DNA of 64,000 nt, taken from positions 186,001 to 250,000 of the forward strand of contig NZ_JACSGR010000003.1 in NCBI RefSeq assembly GCF_016025525.2. Reading direction: 5' to 3'. The DNA comes from Eikenella glucosivorans (GTDB lineage: Bacteria; Pseudomonadota; Gammaproteobacteria; Burkholderiales; Neisseriaceae). Below the pieces are notes generated by a model that was not told the DNA's origin, did not search any database, and saw only the letters and a list, made by a program, of their open reading frames with translations. The position numbers were made by a program, and so were the translations under genes. Shown in pieces: positions 41,043-49,495 of the stretch; the first letter of the stretch is position 1; each line of letters begins with the position of its first letter.

Positions 41043-41615
41043 ATGCCCATCAAACTCATTGTCGGCCTCGGCAACCCCGGCCCCGAATACGACGACACCC
41101 GCCACAACGCCGGCTTCTGGCTGCTCGACGAGCTCGCCCGCCAATGGCAGGCCAACTGGCAAGACGACAAAAAATTCTTCGGCCACAGCGCCCGCAGCAT
41201 GCAGCCTGAAGGCGAAATCCGCCTGCTCAAACCACAAACCTATATGAACCGCTCCGGCCAATCCGTGCAGGCGCTCGCCGCCTTCTACAAAATCAAACCG
41301 CAGGAAATCCTCGTCATCCACGACGAACTCGACCTCGCCCCCGGCCGCATCAAATTCAAGCTCGGCGGCGGCAACGGCGGCCATAACGGCCTCAAAGACA
41401 TCCAAGCCCGCCTCGGCACGCCCGATTTCTACCGCCTGCGCCTCGGCATCGGCCACCCCGGCGAGCGCAGCGAAGTCATCAACTACGTGCTGAAAAAACC
41501 CCGCAGCGAAGACCGCGAGCTCATCGAGCAAGCCATCGCCAAATCCATCAGCACCCTGCCCACCATCTTCGCCGGCGACATCGCCGCCGCCCAGCGCGTG
41601 CTGCACGGCAAATAG
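41043..41615 (+). CDS. pth: Peptidyl-tRNA hydrolase
   Basis: 190 residues, usual length. IVGLGNPGPEYDDTRHNAGFW (residues 6-26) carries Asn 11 and catalytic His 21, MNRSGQSV and the FYKIKPQEILVIHDELDLAPG segment follow, and GGGNGGHNGLKDI is the conserved tRNA-contact loop. It frees tRNA from peptidyl-tRNA dropped by stalled ribosomes. tmRNA, another ribosome rescue factor, lies 440 bases downstream on the same strand. Confidence 0.96.
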   Translation: MPIKLIVGLGNPGPEYDDTRHNAGFWLLDELARQWQANWQDDKKFFGHSARSMQPEGEIRLLKPQTYMNRSGQSVQALAAFYKIKPQEILVIHDELDLAPGRIKFKLGGGNGGHNGLKDIQARLGTPDFYRLRLGIGHPGERSEVINYVLKKPRSEDRELIEQAIAKSISTLPTIFAGDIAAAQRVLHGK

Positions 41616-41666
41616 CGGGCGGTTCGGGTAGATACTGGCAGATAAAGGCTACCTGAAAAACAGGGG

Positions 41667-41966
41667 ATGAGCATGAGCAAAGATTTTCGTGTTTTAAAAG
41701 CATCGTTGGCCGCAATGATTACCGCGCTGGCAACAGGCGTGGGCTTGGGTGTAACAACGCTGCTGTTGGTGGTTTTAGGGCTGCTCACAGATGTATTTGA
41801 AATGTATCGTGATGATGCCAATGAGGCGTTTTGGACGGGGATGGCATTATCGATGGCGGGGGCATTGATAGCAGCGGCCGTGGTGTTTATCACTGTTTAT
41901 TCTGCTTATTCTGCCGACGACGAAAAGCAGGAAGGCAAGCGGCGTGTTCGCATCCACCGGAGGTGA
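41667..41966 (+). CDS. Small hypothetical membrane protein
   Basis: 99 residues (97 if begun at the second ATG, 41673). Two hydrophobic helices at about 15-42 (MITALATGVGLGVTTLLLVVLGLL) and 57-82 (FWTGMALSMAGALIAAAVVFITVY), then a short charged tail ending KRRVRIHRR. Family not recognised. Preceded by an uptake sequence and a GGGGAT site; it lies between pth and tmRNA. Confidence 0.55.
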   Translation: MSMSKDFRVLKASLAAMITALATGVGLGVTTLLLVVLGLLTDVFEMYRDDANEAFWTGMALSMAGALIAAAVVFITVYSAYSADDEKQEGKRRVRIHRR

Positions 41967-42007
41967 TGAGGAGTGAGGGATTTTCAGGTAGCCTTTTGCC
42001 GCACCGA

Positions 42008-42036
42008 TTGTCCAAAAGCCCCTCTCGGCGTATAAT
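42008..42036 (+). promoter_or_regulatory. Sigma-70 promoter of tmRNA
   Basis: TTGTCC (42008-42013), a 17-base spacer and a consensus TATAAT (42031-42036). The spacing to the mature 5' end at 42052 fits. Confidence 0.75.
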
Positions 42037-42051
42037 CCGCCTTCCTTATCT

Positions 42052-42413
42052 GGGGGCGACCTTGGTTTCGACGGGGGTTGCAAAGCAGATGCGGGCATAC
42101 CGGGGTCTCAGATTTCCCGTAAAACACTGAATTCAAATAGTCGCAAACGACGAAACTTTTGCATTGGCCGCTTAAGGCCTGCCGTTGCAGCAGTTGGTCA
42201 ATGGGCTGTGTGGCGCAAGCCACGGCAACGTCATTTCACATTGACTGGTTTTCCGCCGGGTTACTTGGCGGGAAATAAGATTTAAGGTAACTGGCTTCCA
42301 AACAGCCTGTCTGTCGGCGGAATGGGGGCAAGATCCAAGTTGGCACGACTAAGTATGTAGAACGCGCTGTAGAGGACTTTCGGACGGGGGTTCAATTCCC
42401 CCCGCCTCCACCA
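42052..42413 (+). ncRNA. ssrA: Transfer-messenger RNA
   Basis: Starts GGGGGCGACCTTGGTTTCGA and ends with the tRNA-like arm GTTCAATTCCCCCCGCCTCC followed by ACCA. The 7-base acceptor stem GGGGGCG/CGCCUCC pairs. The tag reading frame at 42143-42175 encodes ANDETFALAA and a TAA stop, very close to the usual neisserial ANDETYALAA. tmRNA releases ribosomes from broken mRNA and marks the product for proteolysis. A strong promoter precedes it and a terminator follows. Confidence 0.98.
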
Positions 42414-42420
42414 GTTGGCA

Positions 42421-42450
42421 AAAATACCCTGCTTATGCAGGGTATTTTAT
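42421..42450 (+). terminator. Terminator of tmRNA
   Basis: AAAATACCCTGC-TTAT-GCAGGGTATTTT, a perfect hairpin followed by T-rich sequence. Confidence 0.9.
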
Positions 42451-42518
42451 TGCCCGCCGTTTTTGCGGGGCCTGGGCTACCTGAAAAGAGGAAAGGCAGG
42501 CTGGCGGCTGCGATGCGT

Positions 42519-43040
42519 TTAAAACCACTTCGGCCGCAGGGCGCGGCTAGCGGGGTTCTGGAAGAAGGGCTGGAGCAGGCGCTGCAGGTGGGGCTGGAGC
42601 GGGGATAGGGCGGGTTCGCGGCAGAGGGTGGCGCGGTAGTAGAGGGCGAAGATTTCGGCCTGCTGTTCCATGTTGAGGCAGCCGATGTGGGGCACGGTGG
42701 CGAGATCGGGCAGGCGGTAGGCGCGTTGTTTCAGGTAGCCGCCGCGCAGGGCGGTGAAGAGGCCGGCGAGCCACACGGGGAAGCCGTGCTGGTGTTGCCA
42801 GACATGGGTGAGCTCGTGTATCAGCCAGGCGCGCTCGGGCTGGGGGCGGGCGGCGAAGTCGGGGCAAAACTTGCTGGCGGGGAAGTGGATGTGCCCGAAG
42901 GGGGCGACGGCCACGCCGAGGGGCGGCAGCCACCAGGTGCCGAAGTGCAGGCGGATGCGCGCGTAATCCAGCCCGCTGCCGAACACGCTGCGGGCGAGTT
43001 GGGTTTCGGCGGGGGTGAGCGGGCGGGAATGGCGGATCAT
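42519..43040 (-). CDS. Putative zinc metallopeptidase-like protein with HELTH motif
   Basis: 173 residues. HELTHVWQHQHG near residue 76 is an HExxH zinc motif followed by an HxxG-like third ligand region, as in the peptidase-like domain DUF4157 found with toxin and secretion proteins. Upstream GVAVAPFGHIHFPASKFCPDF and downstream NMEQQAEIFALYYR support a complete small domain. No signal peptide. An uptake sequence inside encodes GGYLKQ. Substrate unknown; whether it is catalytically active cannot be said. Confidence 0.65.
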   Translation of the reverse strand: MIRHSRPLTPAETQLARSVFGSGLDYARIRLHFGTWWLPPLGVAVAPFGHIHFPASKFCPDFAARPQPERAWLIHELTHVWQHQHGFPVWLAGLFTALRGGYLKQRAYRLPDLATVPHIGCLNMEQQAEIFALYYRATLCREPALSPLQPHLQRLLQPFFQNPASRALRPKWF

Positions 43041-43395
43041 GGTTGGGAATAGGGTAGGGCGGATGGCGGGGCTACCTGAAAATAGTTGGGCGCTTGGTTG
43101 CGGGGCAACTCGGCTTTCTGCGGAAGCTTTGTTTGTGTTTTGTTGGGGCCTGTTTGCGTTTTATAGCGGATTTTGTGACTTTCGATACCAGGCGAGCCAA
43201 CGCCGTAGCGAAAGTTAATTTGCTATCGCTTCGCTGATGCTGGCGCTTTCAGGTAGCCTGTGGCGGAGGAAAGGCTACCTGAAAAATAGGGTTGATGGGC
43301 AACGGAATAGGCAACAGCGTGCCGCCTTTCCGTTCATCTCCCGAAGGGGCGCGGGGTTCGGCCGTATGCGGTTGCCGTGGTGGGCGGCAGGGGGG
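43041..43395. other. 355-base gene-free region
   Basis: Contains three host uptake sequences (near 43071, 43248 and 43271). It also holds a short inverted repeat ACTTTCG...CGAAAGT (about 43178-43216). No credible coding frame was seen. Confidence 0.5.
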
Positions 43396-43845
43396 CTAAT
43401 ACTTGCGGCTGTGGTTTTCGATGCCATCGCACACGGTGGCGAGGAAGTCGAGGTATTTCGGGTCTTCGTCGGCCCACAAATCGTCTTCGCCCAGGGCGTA
43501 GGCGCGGATGAGTTCGTCGGCGGCACGCTCAAAGTTGCTGAGCTCGAATTGGGTTTGGCCGAGCCGCAGGTGCAGGAAGGGGTTGCCGATGGCATCGGGG
43601 CAGTGCATGGCGTGGCTGAGGGCTTGGCGGGCGGCTTCGTGGTGGCCGCGCAGGAATTCGGTGTCGCCGATGGCGGCGAGTATCCAGATGGCGGCTTCCC
43701 ATTCGGTTTGCGGCTCGGGCAGCAAATCCCAAGCTTGCTGGTAGTGTTCCAGCGCTTCGGCGTGGCGCGCTTCGTCGGCCAGCGCGTCACCCTGTTCGCA
43801 CAGGGTGGTGATTTGCTCGTATATACGGTCGTCCAGTTCGGCCAT
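43396..43845 (-). CDS. Tetratricopeptide-repeat protein
   Basis: 149 residues, acidic. Helical repeats of TPR type are visible: ADEARHAEALEHYQQAWDLLPEPQ, GDTEFLRGHHEAARQALSHAMHCP and FLHLRLGQTQFELSNFERAADELIRAYAL. Such small TPR proteins serve as adaptors. The specific partner is unknown. The ATG has a GGAATCC-type site. Downstream region on the minus strand has no terminator that can be recognised. Confidence 0.75.
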   Translation of the reverse strand: MAELDDRIYEQITTLCEQGDALADEARHAEALEHYQQAWDLLPEPQTEWEAAIWILAAIGDTEFLRGHHEAARQALSHAMHCPDAIGNPFLHLRLGQTQFELSNFERAADELIRAYALGEDDLWADEDPKYLDFLATVCDGIENHSRKY

Positions 43846-43914
43846 GGTGGATTCCTTTGCTTTGGGATGGGGATGCCCGCATTATACAGGCTACCTGAAA
43901 AATACTTGGGCGGT

Positions 43915-43971
43915 TTTTAGCTTCGCAGAAACTCAGCCTTGGCTGCGCCAAGACATCGTTTTCAGGTAGCC
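43915..43971. repeat. 57-bp dispersed repeat, copy 1
   Basis: Begins TTTTAGCTTCGCAGAAACTC, includes the palindrome CTTGGC-TGC-GCCAAG, and ends in TTCAGGTAGCC. Its reverse complement is found without a mismatch at 49,999-50,055. It lies in the leader between the TPR gene and ligA. Confidence 0.9.
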
Positions 43972-44030
43972 CCTTCTCTTTGGCCGCGTGATAATATGCG
44001 CCGTTTCTTTATTCACACCACTCCGCCGCC

Positions 44031-46415
44031 ATGACCGCCCAACAACGCATCCGCGCCCTCACCGCCCAGCTCAACCAATACGCCCGCGAATACTACACGC
44101 TGGACAACCCCACCGTGCCCGACAGCGAATACGACCGCCTGTTCCGCGAACTCGAAGCACTGGAAGCCGAATATCCGCAGTTCCGCCTGCCTGAAAGCCC
44201 CACGCAGCGGGTGGGCGGCGCGGTGCTGGACGGCTTCGAGACCGTCGTCCATGCCGTGCCGATGTTGTCGCTGAACAACGCGTTTTCGCCGCGCGACGAC
44301 GAAACGGGCGCGTTTGACCATGCCGAATTTTTGGCGTTCGACGAGCGCGTGTGTAAGGAACTGGGCGTGGCGCAGGCCGAATACGCCGTCGAGCCGAAGT
44401 TTGACGGGCTGGCCGTCAGCCTGTTGTATCGCAACGGGATTTTGGTGCAGGCAGCCACGCGCGGCGACGGCACCACGGGCGAAAACGTGACCGAAAACAT
44501 CAAAACCGTACGCAACATCCCGCTGAAACTGCACGGCGACACGCTGCCTGAAACCATAGAAGTGCGCGGCGAAGTGCTGATGCTGAAAGCCGATTTTGCC
44601 GCGCTGAACGAACGCCAGCTCGCGGCGGGGCAGAAGCCTTTCGCCAACCCGCGCAACGCCGCCGCCGGCAGCCTGCGCCAGCTCGATTCCAAAATCACCG
44701 CGCAGCGCAAACTGCATTTTTTCGCCTACGGCATCGCGCAACTGGCGGGCATCCCAAGGCTACCTGAAAGCCATATCGAAGAACTCGCACTGCTGGGCGA
44801 ACTCGGCTTTTCGCTGCCCGAAGGCTATTTCGGCGCATACACCGGCGCGGCGGCCGTATTGCGCGAATACGAGCGGCTGGCCGAACACCGCCCGCGCCTG
44901 CCATATGAGATTGACGGCATGGTGGTCAAGGTCAATTCCTTGGCCGAACAGCAGCGGCTCGGCTTCGTGTCGCGCGCGCCGCGCTGGGCCATCGCGCACA
45001 AATTCCCCGCCGAAGAAGCCCTCACCACGGTGGAAGCGATTGACGTGCAGGTCGGCCGCACCGGCGCGGTTACCCCCGTGGCGCGGCTCGCGCCCGTGTT
45101 CGTGGGCGGCGTTACCGTTACCAACGCCACGCTGCACAATCAGGACGAAGTGGCGCGCAAAGACGTGCGCGTGGGCGACACCGTGGTGGTGCGCCGCGCG
45201 GGCGACGTGATTCCCGAAGTGGTGCGCGTGGTGTTGGAACGCCGCCCGATGGTTGAAAGGCAGCCTGCACCCGATTTGTTTTTGCTTCGCAGAAACTCGC
45301 AAAGCTCGTTTTCAGGTAGCCTCAAAGAGCCGCTGCACGAGCCGTTCAGGCTGCCTGAAACCTGCCCCGTGTGCGGCAGCGCGGTGGAGCGCGAACCCGG
45401 CGAAGCCGTTGCCCGCTGCACCGGCGGAATGCTCTGCCAAGCCCAGCGCGCCCAAGGGCTGATTCACTTCGCCAGCCGCAAAGCCATGGACATCGTAGGG
45501 CTGGGCGACCGGCAAATCGAAGCCCTGGTCGCGCAAGACATATTGCACAGCTTTGCCGATATTTATCAACTGGATATCGCCAAGCTGCAAACCATCAAAG
45601 ACGGCAAATCCGCCGCCACCAAATGGGCGCAGAACATCCTAGACAGCATCGCCCAAAGCCGCACCCCGCCGCTCGCCCGCTTCCTGTTCGCGCTCGGCAT
45701 CCGCCACATCGGCGAAAGCACCGCCAAACAACTGGCATCCGCGTTCGGCAACCTCGACACCGTGCGCCGCGCCCCCCAGCCCATACTCGCCTGCCTGCCC
45801 GACATCGGCAGCGTCGTCGCCCATGCCGCCGCCCACTATTTCAGGCAGCCTGCACAGCAGAAAATGCTGGACGACTTGTTGCAGTACGTTGCCCCGCAGG
45901 CCGCCGCCCCGTCGCCGCAAGCCCGAGAATACGCCGCGCCCGAGCAATGGCTGCAACGCCTGCCCAATATCAAACTCAGCGAAAAACGCGCCGCCGAACT
46001 CTGGCAGCTCGCCGGCAGCCTGCACGCCCTAACCGCCGACAACGCCCTGCCGCAGGAATGGCAGCAATGGCGCAGCCAGCCTGAACACGCCCAACTGTTG
46101 CAGGAAATCATTCAATTTATTGAAGGGCTACCTGAAAATGCGGACGACGTTTCAGGCAGCCTGCACCACGAAAACAGCGCCATCGCAGGCAAAACCTTTG
46201 TGCTGACAGGGACATTGCCCACGCTGAAACGCGACCAGGCCGCCGCGATGATAGAAGCCGCCGGCGGCAAAGTGAGCGGCAGCGTGTCCAAGAAAACCGA
46301 CTTCGTGGTGGCGGGCGAAGCCGCAGGCAGCAAATTGGAAAAGGCGCAGAGTTTGGGCGTGGCGGTGTTGAGTGAGGAGGAGTTGCTGGGGATGTTGGGG
46401 AGTGAGGCCAGCTGA
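44031..46415 (+). CDS. ligA: NAD-dependent DNA ligase LigA
   Basis: 794 residues, longer than the ~670 of most LigA but like other neisserial ligases. AMP-accepting Lys 123 lies in VEPKFDGLAVS. The order is domain Ia, adenylation, OB fold (TPVARLAPVFVGGVTVTNATLHN), zinc finger from Cys 445 (CPVCG), HhH domain and C-terminal BRCT (AGKTFVLTGTLPTLKRDQAAAMIEAAGGKV). Between OB fold and zinc finger a stretch encoding LFLLRRNSQSSFSGSL is a DUS-linked repeat inserted in frame. Uptake sequences of two dialects are scattered through the gene. Confidence 0.96.
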   Translation: MTAQQRIRALTAQLNQYAREYYTLDNPTVPDSEYDRLFRELEALEAEYPQFRLPESPTQRVGGAVLDGFETVVHAVPMLSLNNAFSPRDDETGAFDHAEFLAFDERVCKELGVAQAEYAVEPKFDGLAVSLLYRNGILVQAATRGDGTTGENVTENIKTVRNIPLKLHGDTLPETIEVRGEVLMLKADFAALNERQLAAGQKPFANPRNAAAGSLRQLDSKITAQRKLHFFAYGIAQLAGIPRLPESHIEELALLGELGFSLPEGYFGAYTGAAAVLREYERLAEHRPRLPYEIDGMVVKVNSLAEQQRLGFVSRAPRWAIAHKFPAEEALTTVEAIDVQVGRTGAVTPVARLAPVFVGGVTVTNATLHNQDEVARKDVRVGDTVVVRRAGDVIPEVVRVVLERRPMVERQPAPDLFLLRRNSQSSFSGSLKEPLHEPFRLPETCPVCGSAVEREPGEAVARCTGGMLCQAQRAQGLIHFASRKAMDIVGLGDRQIEALVAQDILHSFADIYQLDIAKLQTIKDGKSAATKWAQNILDSIAQSRTPPLARFLFALGIRHIGESTAKQLASAFGNLDTVRRAPQPILACLPDIGSVVAHAAAHYFRQPAQQKMLDDLLQYVAPQAAAPSPQAREYAAPEQWLQRLPNIKLSEKRAAELWQLAGSLHALTADNALPQEWQQWRSQPEHAQLLQEIIQFIEGLPENADDVSGSLHHENSAIAGKTFVLTGTLPTLKRDQAAAMIEAAGGKVSGSVSKKTDFVVAGEAAGSKLEKAQSLGVAVLSEEELLGMLGSEAS
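45279..45322. repeat. DUS-linked repeat inside ligA
   Basis: TTTTGCTTCGCAGAAACTCG, a short core AAAGCTCG and TTTTCAGGTAGCCT. It matches the repeat family between genes elsewhere, here read through as protein. Confidence 0.8.
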
Positions 46416-46717
46416 AGCTTGATTCTTCCTGCTATCGGAAAAGGGCGGTGCGTGAACGGCAAAAGCGGCAAATATTGAAGATGGTTTTATAAGGAATTAT
46501 TTGTTTCCCAGCAGGCCAATGAAAGGCTACCTGAAAATTTCAGGTAGCCTTTATCTGCATCAAAAGCCGTTCCACATCCGGTGTGCCCAACCCTGTTTCC
46601 AGCCGGCCTTTTCATGAATCCGCCTCATCAGCCTTAGAAACCAAAGCCTATTTATCCTGCCCGCGCGCGTGGATACAATGCCGCTTATCCAGTTGAAAGC
46701 GAAAAAGGAGATTTCTC
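46416..46717. other. Intergenic region after ligA with inverted eikDUS terminator
   Basis: AGGCTACCTGAA (46524-46535) and TTCAGGTAGCCT (46539-46550) form a tight hairpin. The other bases of this 302-base gap show no gene; TACAAT near 46674 could be a -10 of the next gene. Confidence 0.6.
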
Positions 46718-47566
46718 ATGCAAACCTTCACCCTCAATAACGGCGTGCAAATCCCCGCCCTCGGCTTCGGCGTGTTCCAAATCCCGCCCGAAGAAACCGA
46801 GCAGGCCGTGATTGCCGCCATTAAAGCCGGCTACCGCCACATCGACACCGCGCAGGCCTATGTGAATGAAACCGAAGTTGGGCGCGGCATCAAAAACTGC
46901 GGCATTCCGCGCGAAGAAATCTTCGTAACCAGCAAAGTCTGGGTGGAAAACTACGGCTACGAAGCCGCCAAAGCCTCGCTGGAGCGCTCGCTCGCGCGGC
47001 TGGGCTGCGGCTACATCGACCTGATGCTGCTGCACCAGCCCTTCAACGACATCTACGGCGCCTGGCGCGCGCTGGAAGAATACCAGGCGGCCGGCAAAAT
47101 CCGCGCCATCGGCGTGAGCAATTTCACCGCCGACCGCGTGCTGGATTTGGGCTTGTACAACAAAGTGATGCCCGCAGTAAACCAGATTGAAATCAACCCA
47201 TTCCACCAGCAGGCCGAGCAAGTGGCCGGATTGTTGGCCGAAGGCATCGTGCCCGAAGCGTGGGGGCCGTTTGCCGAGGGGAAATTCGGCATTTTTGAAA
47301 ACCCCGTGCTCGCCGCCATCGGCAAAAAATACGGCAAATCCATTGCCCAAGTGGTAACCCGCTGGCTGATTGAGCGCGGCATCGTGGTGCTGGCCAAATC
47401 CACCAAACCCGAACGCATGGCGGAAAACCTGAACGTGTTCGACTTCGCGCTCACCGAAGAAGACAAAGCCGCAATCGCCAAGCTCGACGTGGGCAAAAGC
47501 CAAATCATCAGCCACACCGATTTGGCCATGGTGCGGCAGTTTAAGGAATGGGTGTTCGGCGTTTGA
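46718..47566 (+). CDS. Aldo/keto reductase
   Basis: 282 residues with the catalytic tetrad Asp 43, Tyr 48, Lys 73 and His 106 (HIDTAQAYVNE, VTSKVWVENYG, LMLLHQPFND). AIGVSNFTADRVLDL and the C-terminal IVVLAKSTKPERMAENLNVFDF are AKR signatures for NADPH binding. Probably reduces small aldehydes such as methylglyoxal or 2,5-diketogluconate-like ketones. AAGGAG site 9 bases upstream. Monocistronic, ended by an uptake sequence. Confidence 0.92.
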   Translation: MQTFTLNNGVQIPALGFGVFQIPPEETEQAVIAAIKAGYRHIDTAQAYVNETEVGRGIKNCGIPREEIFVTSKVWVENYGYEAAKASLERSLARLGCGYIDLMLLHQPFNDIYGAWRALEEYQAAGKIRAIGVSNFTADRVLDLGLYNKVMPAVNQIEINPFHQQAEQVAGLLAEGIVPEAWGPFAEGKFGIFENPVLAAIGKKYGKSIAQVVTRWLIERGIVVLAKSTKPERMAENLNVFDFALTEEDKAAIAKLDVGKSQIISHTDLAMVRQFKEWVFGV

Positions 47567-47694
47567 GCTTTGGGGCTACCTGAAAAATTCAGCGGTATAG
47601 AAACGGTGCCGTACTCCGTTTCAACGGCGTTGGGGCTGCGTTTTCAGGCAGCCTTCCTCCCTCCGCCCCATCTGATTTGAACGAAGGAATCGCC

Positions 47695-48810
47695 ATGCAA
47701 AAAACCGTTCCCGCCGCCACCCTCGCCCTCACGCTGGCAGCCTGCGCCCAAAGCGGCTACAACAGCGGCACGCTTGCCATTGAAAAACAGGGCAGTTTCG
47801 CCGTCGGCGGCACGGTCAAAACCTCGCAAGGCACGTATACCCCCGTCCCCAAAACCATTGCAAACCGCCAAGGCGGCGCGTTTTGGGACGCGCACCAAGC
47901 CGCCGTTGCCGCAGGCGGCATGACCCTGCACGGCGACCACGCTTCCGTGTTCTATCAAATCCCCGCCCGCGCCAAACACACGCCGCTGGTGTTTCTGCAT
48001 GGCTACGGACAGTCCGCACGCGGCTGGATGACCACGCCCGACGGACGGGCAGGCTTCAACGAACTGTTTTTGCGCCGCCGCTACCCCGTCTATCTGATCG
48101 ACCAGCCCCGTCGCGGACAGGCAGGGCAAAGCACCGTGCCTGCGGAAATCAATGCCGTGCCGGACGACCAGTTCTGGTACGCCCAATTCCGCATCGGCGT
48201 GTATCCCAATATGAACGAAGGCGTCACCTTCCCCAAAGACCCGGCCGCGCAGGAACAATTCTTCCGCATGATGACGCCCGACACCGGCGCGTTTGACGTT
48301 CCCGTGATTACCGATGCCGTGGTCAAGCTGTTCGAGCGCACGGGCGGCGGCGTGTTCGTAACCCATTCGGCAGGCGGCATCATCGGCTGGACAACGGCAA
48401 TGGCGACTGACAAAGTGCAGGGCATCGTTGCCATCGAACCCGGCGCATTTCCCTTCCCGAAAGGCGAAGAACCGCCGAAATTGGAAAGCAGATTCGGCGA
48501 CGTCGCCCCGATGAGCGTTGCGCCCGACGAGTTCGCCAAACTCACCCGCCTGCCCATCGTCATCTACTTCGGCGACTTTATTCCCGATCGGTTGGATGGC
48601 ACGCAGGGCGGCGAACAATGGCACATCCGCATGAAAATGGCGCAGCAGTTTGTCGATACGGTAAACAGACACGGCGGCAACGCCAAACTCATCCACCTGC
48701 CCGAAATCGGCATCAGGGGCAATACGCACTTTATGTTCAGCGACACCAACAACGACCAAGTCGCCGCCGAAATGGCGCGTTGGCTCACAGAGCAGGGGCT
48801 GGACAAATAA
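47695..48810 (+). CDS. Alpha/beta-hydrolase lipoprotein
   Basis: 371 residues from the ATG at 47695 (MQKTVPAATLALTLAACAQSG), with lipobox TLAAC and an AAGGAAT site. The alpha/beta hydrolase fold shows FLHGYGQSARGWM (oxyanion region), nucleophile elbow THSAGGIIG and a late His in RGNTHFMFSDTNND. Substrate unknown; likely an outer-membrane-anchored esterase. An AGGCCGTCTGAA uptake sequence overlaps the stop codon and a simDUS type precedes the gene (47643-47654), both foreign to the host dialect, so the gene was probably acquired. Confidence 0.87.
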   Translation: MQKTVPAATLALTLAACAQSGYNSGTLAIEKQGSFAVGGTVKTSQGTYTPVPKTIANRQGGAFWDAHQAAVAAGGMTLHGDHASVFYQIPARAKHTPLVFLHGYGQSARGWMTTPDGRAGFNELFLRRRYPVYLIDQPRRGQAGQSTVPAEINAVPDDQFWYAQFRIGVYPNMNEGVTFPKDPAAQEQFFRMMTPDTGAFDVPVITDAVVKLFERTGGGVFVTHSAGGIIGWTTAMATDKVQGIVAIEPGAFPFPKGEEPPKLESRFGDVAPMSVAPDEFAKLTRLPIVIYFGDFIPDRLDGTQGGEQWHIRMKMAQQFVDTVNRHGGNAKLIHLPEIGIRGNTHFMFSDTNNDQVAAEMARWLTEQGLDK

Positions 48811-48821
48811 GGCCGTCTGAA
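48810..48821. other. AG-DUS uptake sequence of Neisseria type
   Basis: Exact AGGCCGTCTGAA, whose first base is the last of the preceding TAA stop. A decayed host-type site (AGGTTACCTGAA, 48829) and a normal one in reverse (48857-48868) follow. Confidence 0.85.
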
Positions 48822-48967
48822 AGCCGTGAGGTTACCTGAAAACAAGCAGCACAGGTTTCAGGTAGCCTTTACCTTTCCCGCCCAAGCGTTAAAGCGCTTG
48901 GCAAACCGGCTGCCGTGCCCTATCCTTGCCCCGACTGACCAACCCATCCGCCCGAAAGGAAACCGCC

Positions 48968-49381
48968 ATGCCCGCCTCCTGCCCGCTGTGCCGCGCCGAC
49001 GGCGAAACCGTGCTGTGGCAAAACAGCCGCCTGCGCATCATCGCCGTACATGACAGCCCCGCCGCGCCTGCGTTTTGCCGCGTGATTTGGCGCGAACACG
49101 TGGCCGAGATGACGGATCTGCCGGAAGAAGCGCGGCAGGAAATCATGGCGGCGGTGTGCCGCACCGAGGCAGCGATGCGGCAAGTGTTGCGCCCGGCCAA
49201 AATCAACCTGGCCAGCCTGGGCAACCAGGTGCCGCACCTGCATTGGCATGTGATTGCCCGTTTTGAGCAGGATGCCTGCTTTCCGGATTCGATCTGGGCC
49301 GCGCCGCGCCGAGAAGCCGAGTTGGCGCTGCCGGAAGACTGGCAGCGGCAGGTGGCGGCTTTGCTGGCTGCCGAAGCGTGA
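48968..49381 (+). CDS. HIT family hydrolase
   Basis: 137 residues starting MPASCPLCRADGE, with CxxC near the N-terminus and the histidine triad HLHWHVIARF (HxHxH). Conserved WREHVAEMTDL. HIT proteins hydrolyse nucleotide conjugates such as adenosine phosphoramidates or Ap4A. AAAGGAAA precedes the ATG, which is preferred to an upstream in-frame ATG at 48926. Cytosolic. Confidence 0.9.
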   Translation: MPASCPLCRADGETVLWQNSRLRIIAVHDSPAAPAFCRVIWREHVAEMTDLPEEARQEIMAAVCRTEAAMRQVLRPAKINLASLGNQVPHLHWHVIARFEQDACFPDSIWAAPRREAELALPEDWQRQVAALLAAEA

Positions 49382-49495
49382 GGGGCGGCTGGTATAATGC
49401 CCGCCGTTTGCCCCATGCAAAGGCTACCTGAAACCGCTATCGCAGGCTTGCTTTAACGGCGGTATTTGTTGTGAATGATGGAATAGAAAAGTGTG

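Noticed and set aside
43237..43920. 227-residue plus-strand open frame
   Set aside because: Antisense to the TPR gene, begins and ends in uptake sequences, low-complexity Gly/Val composition.
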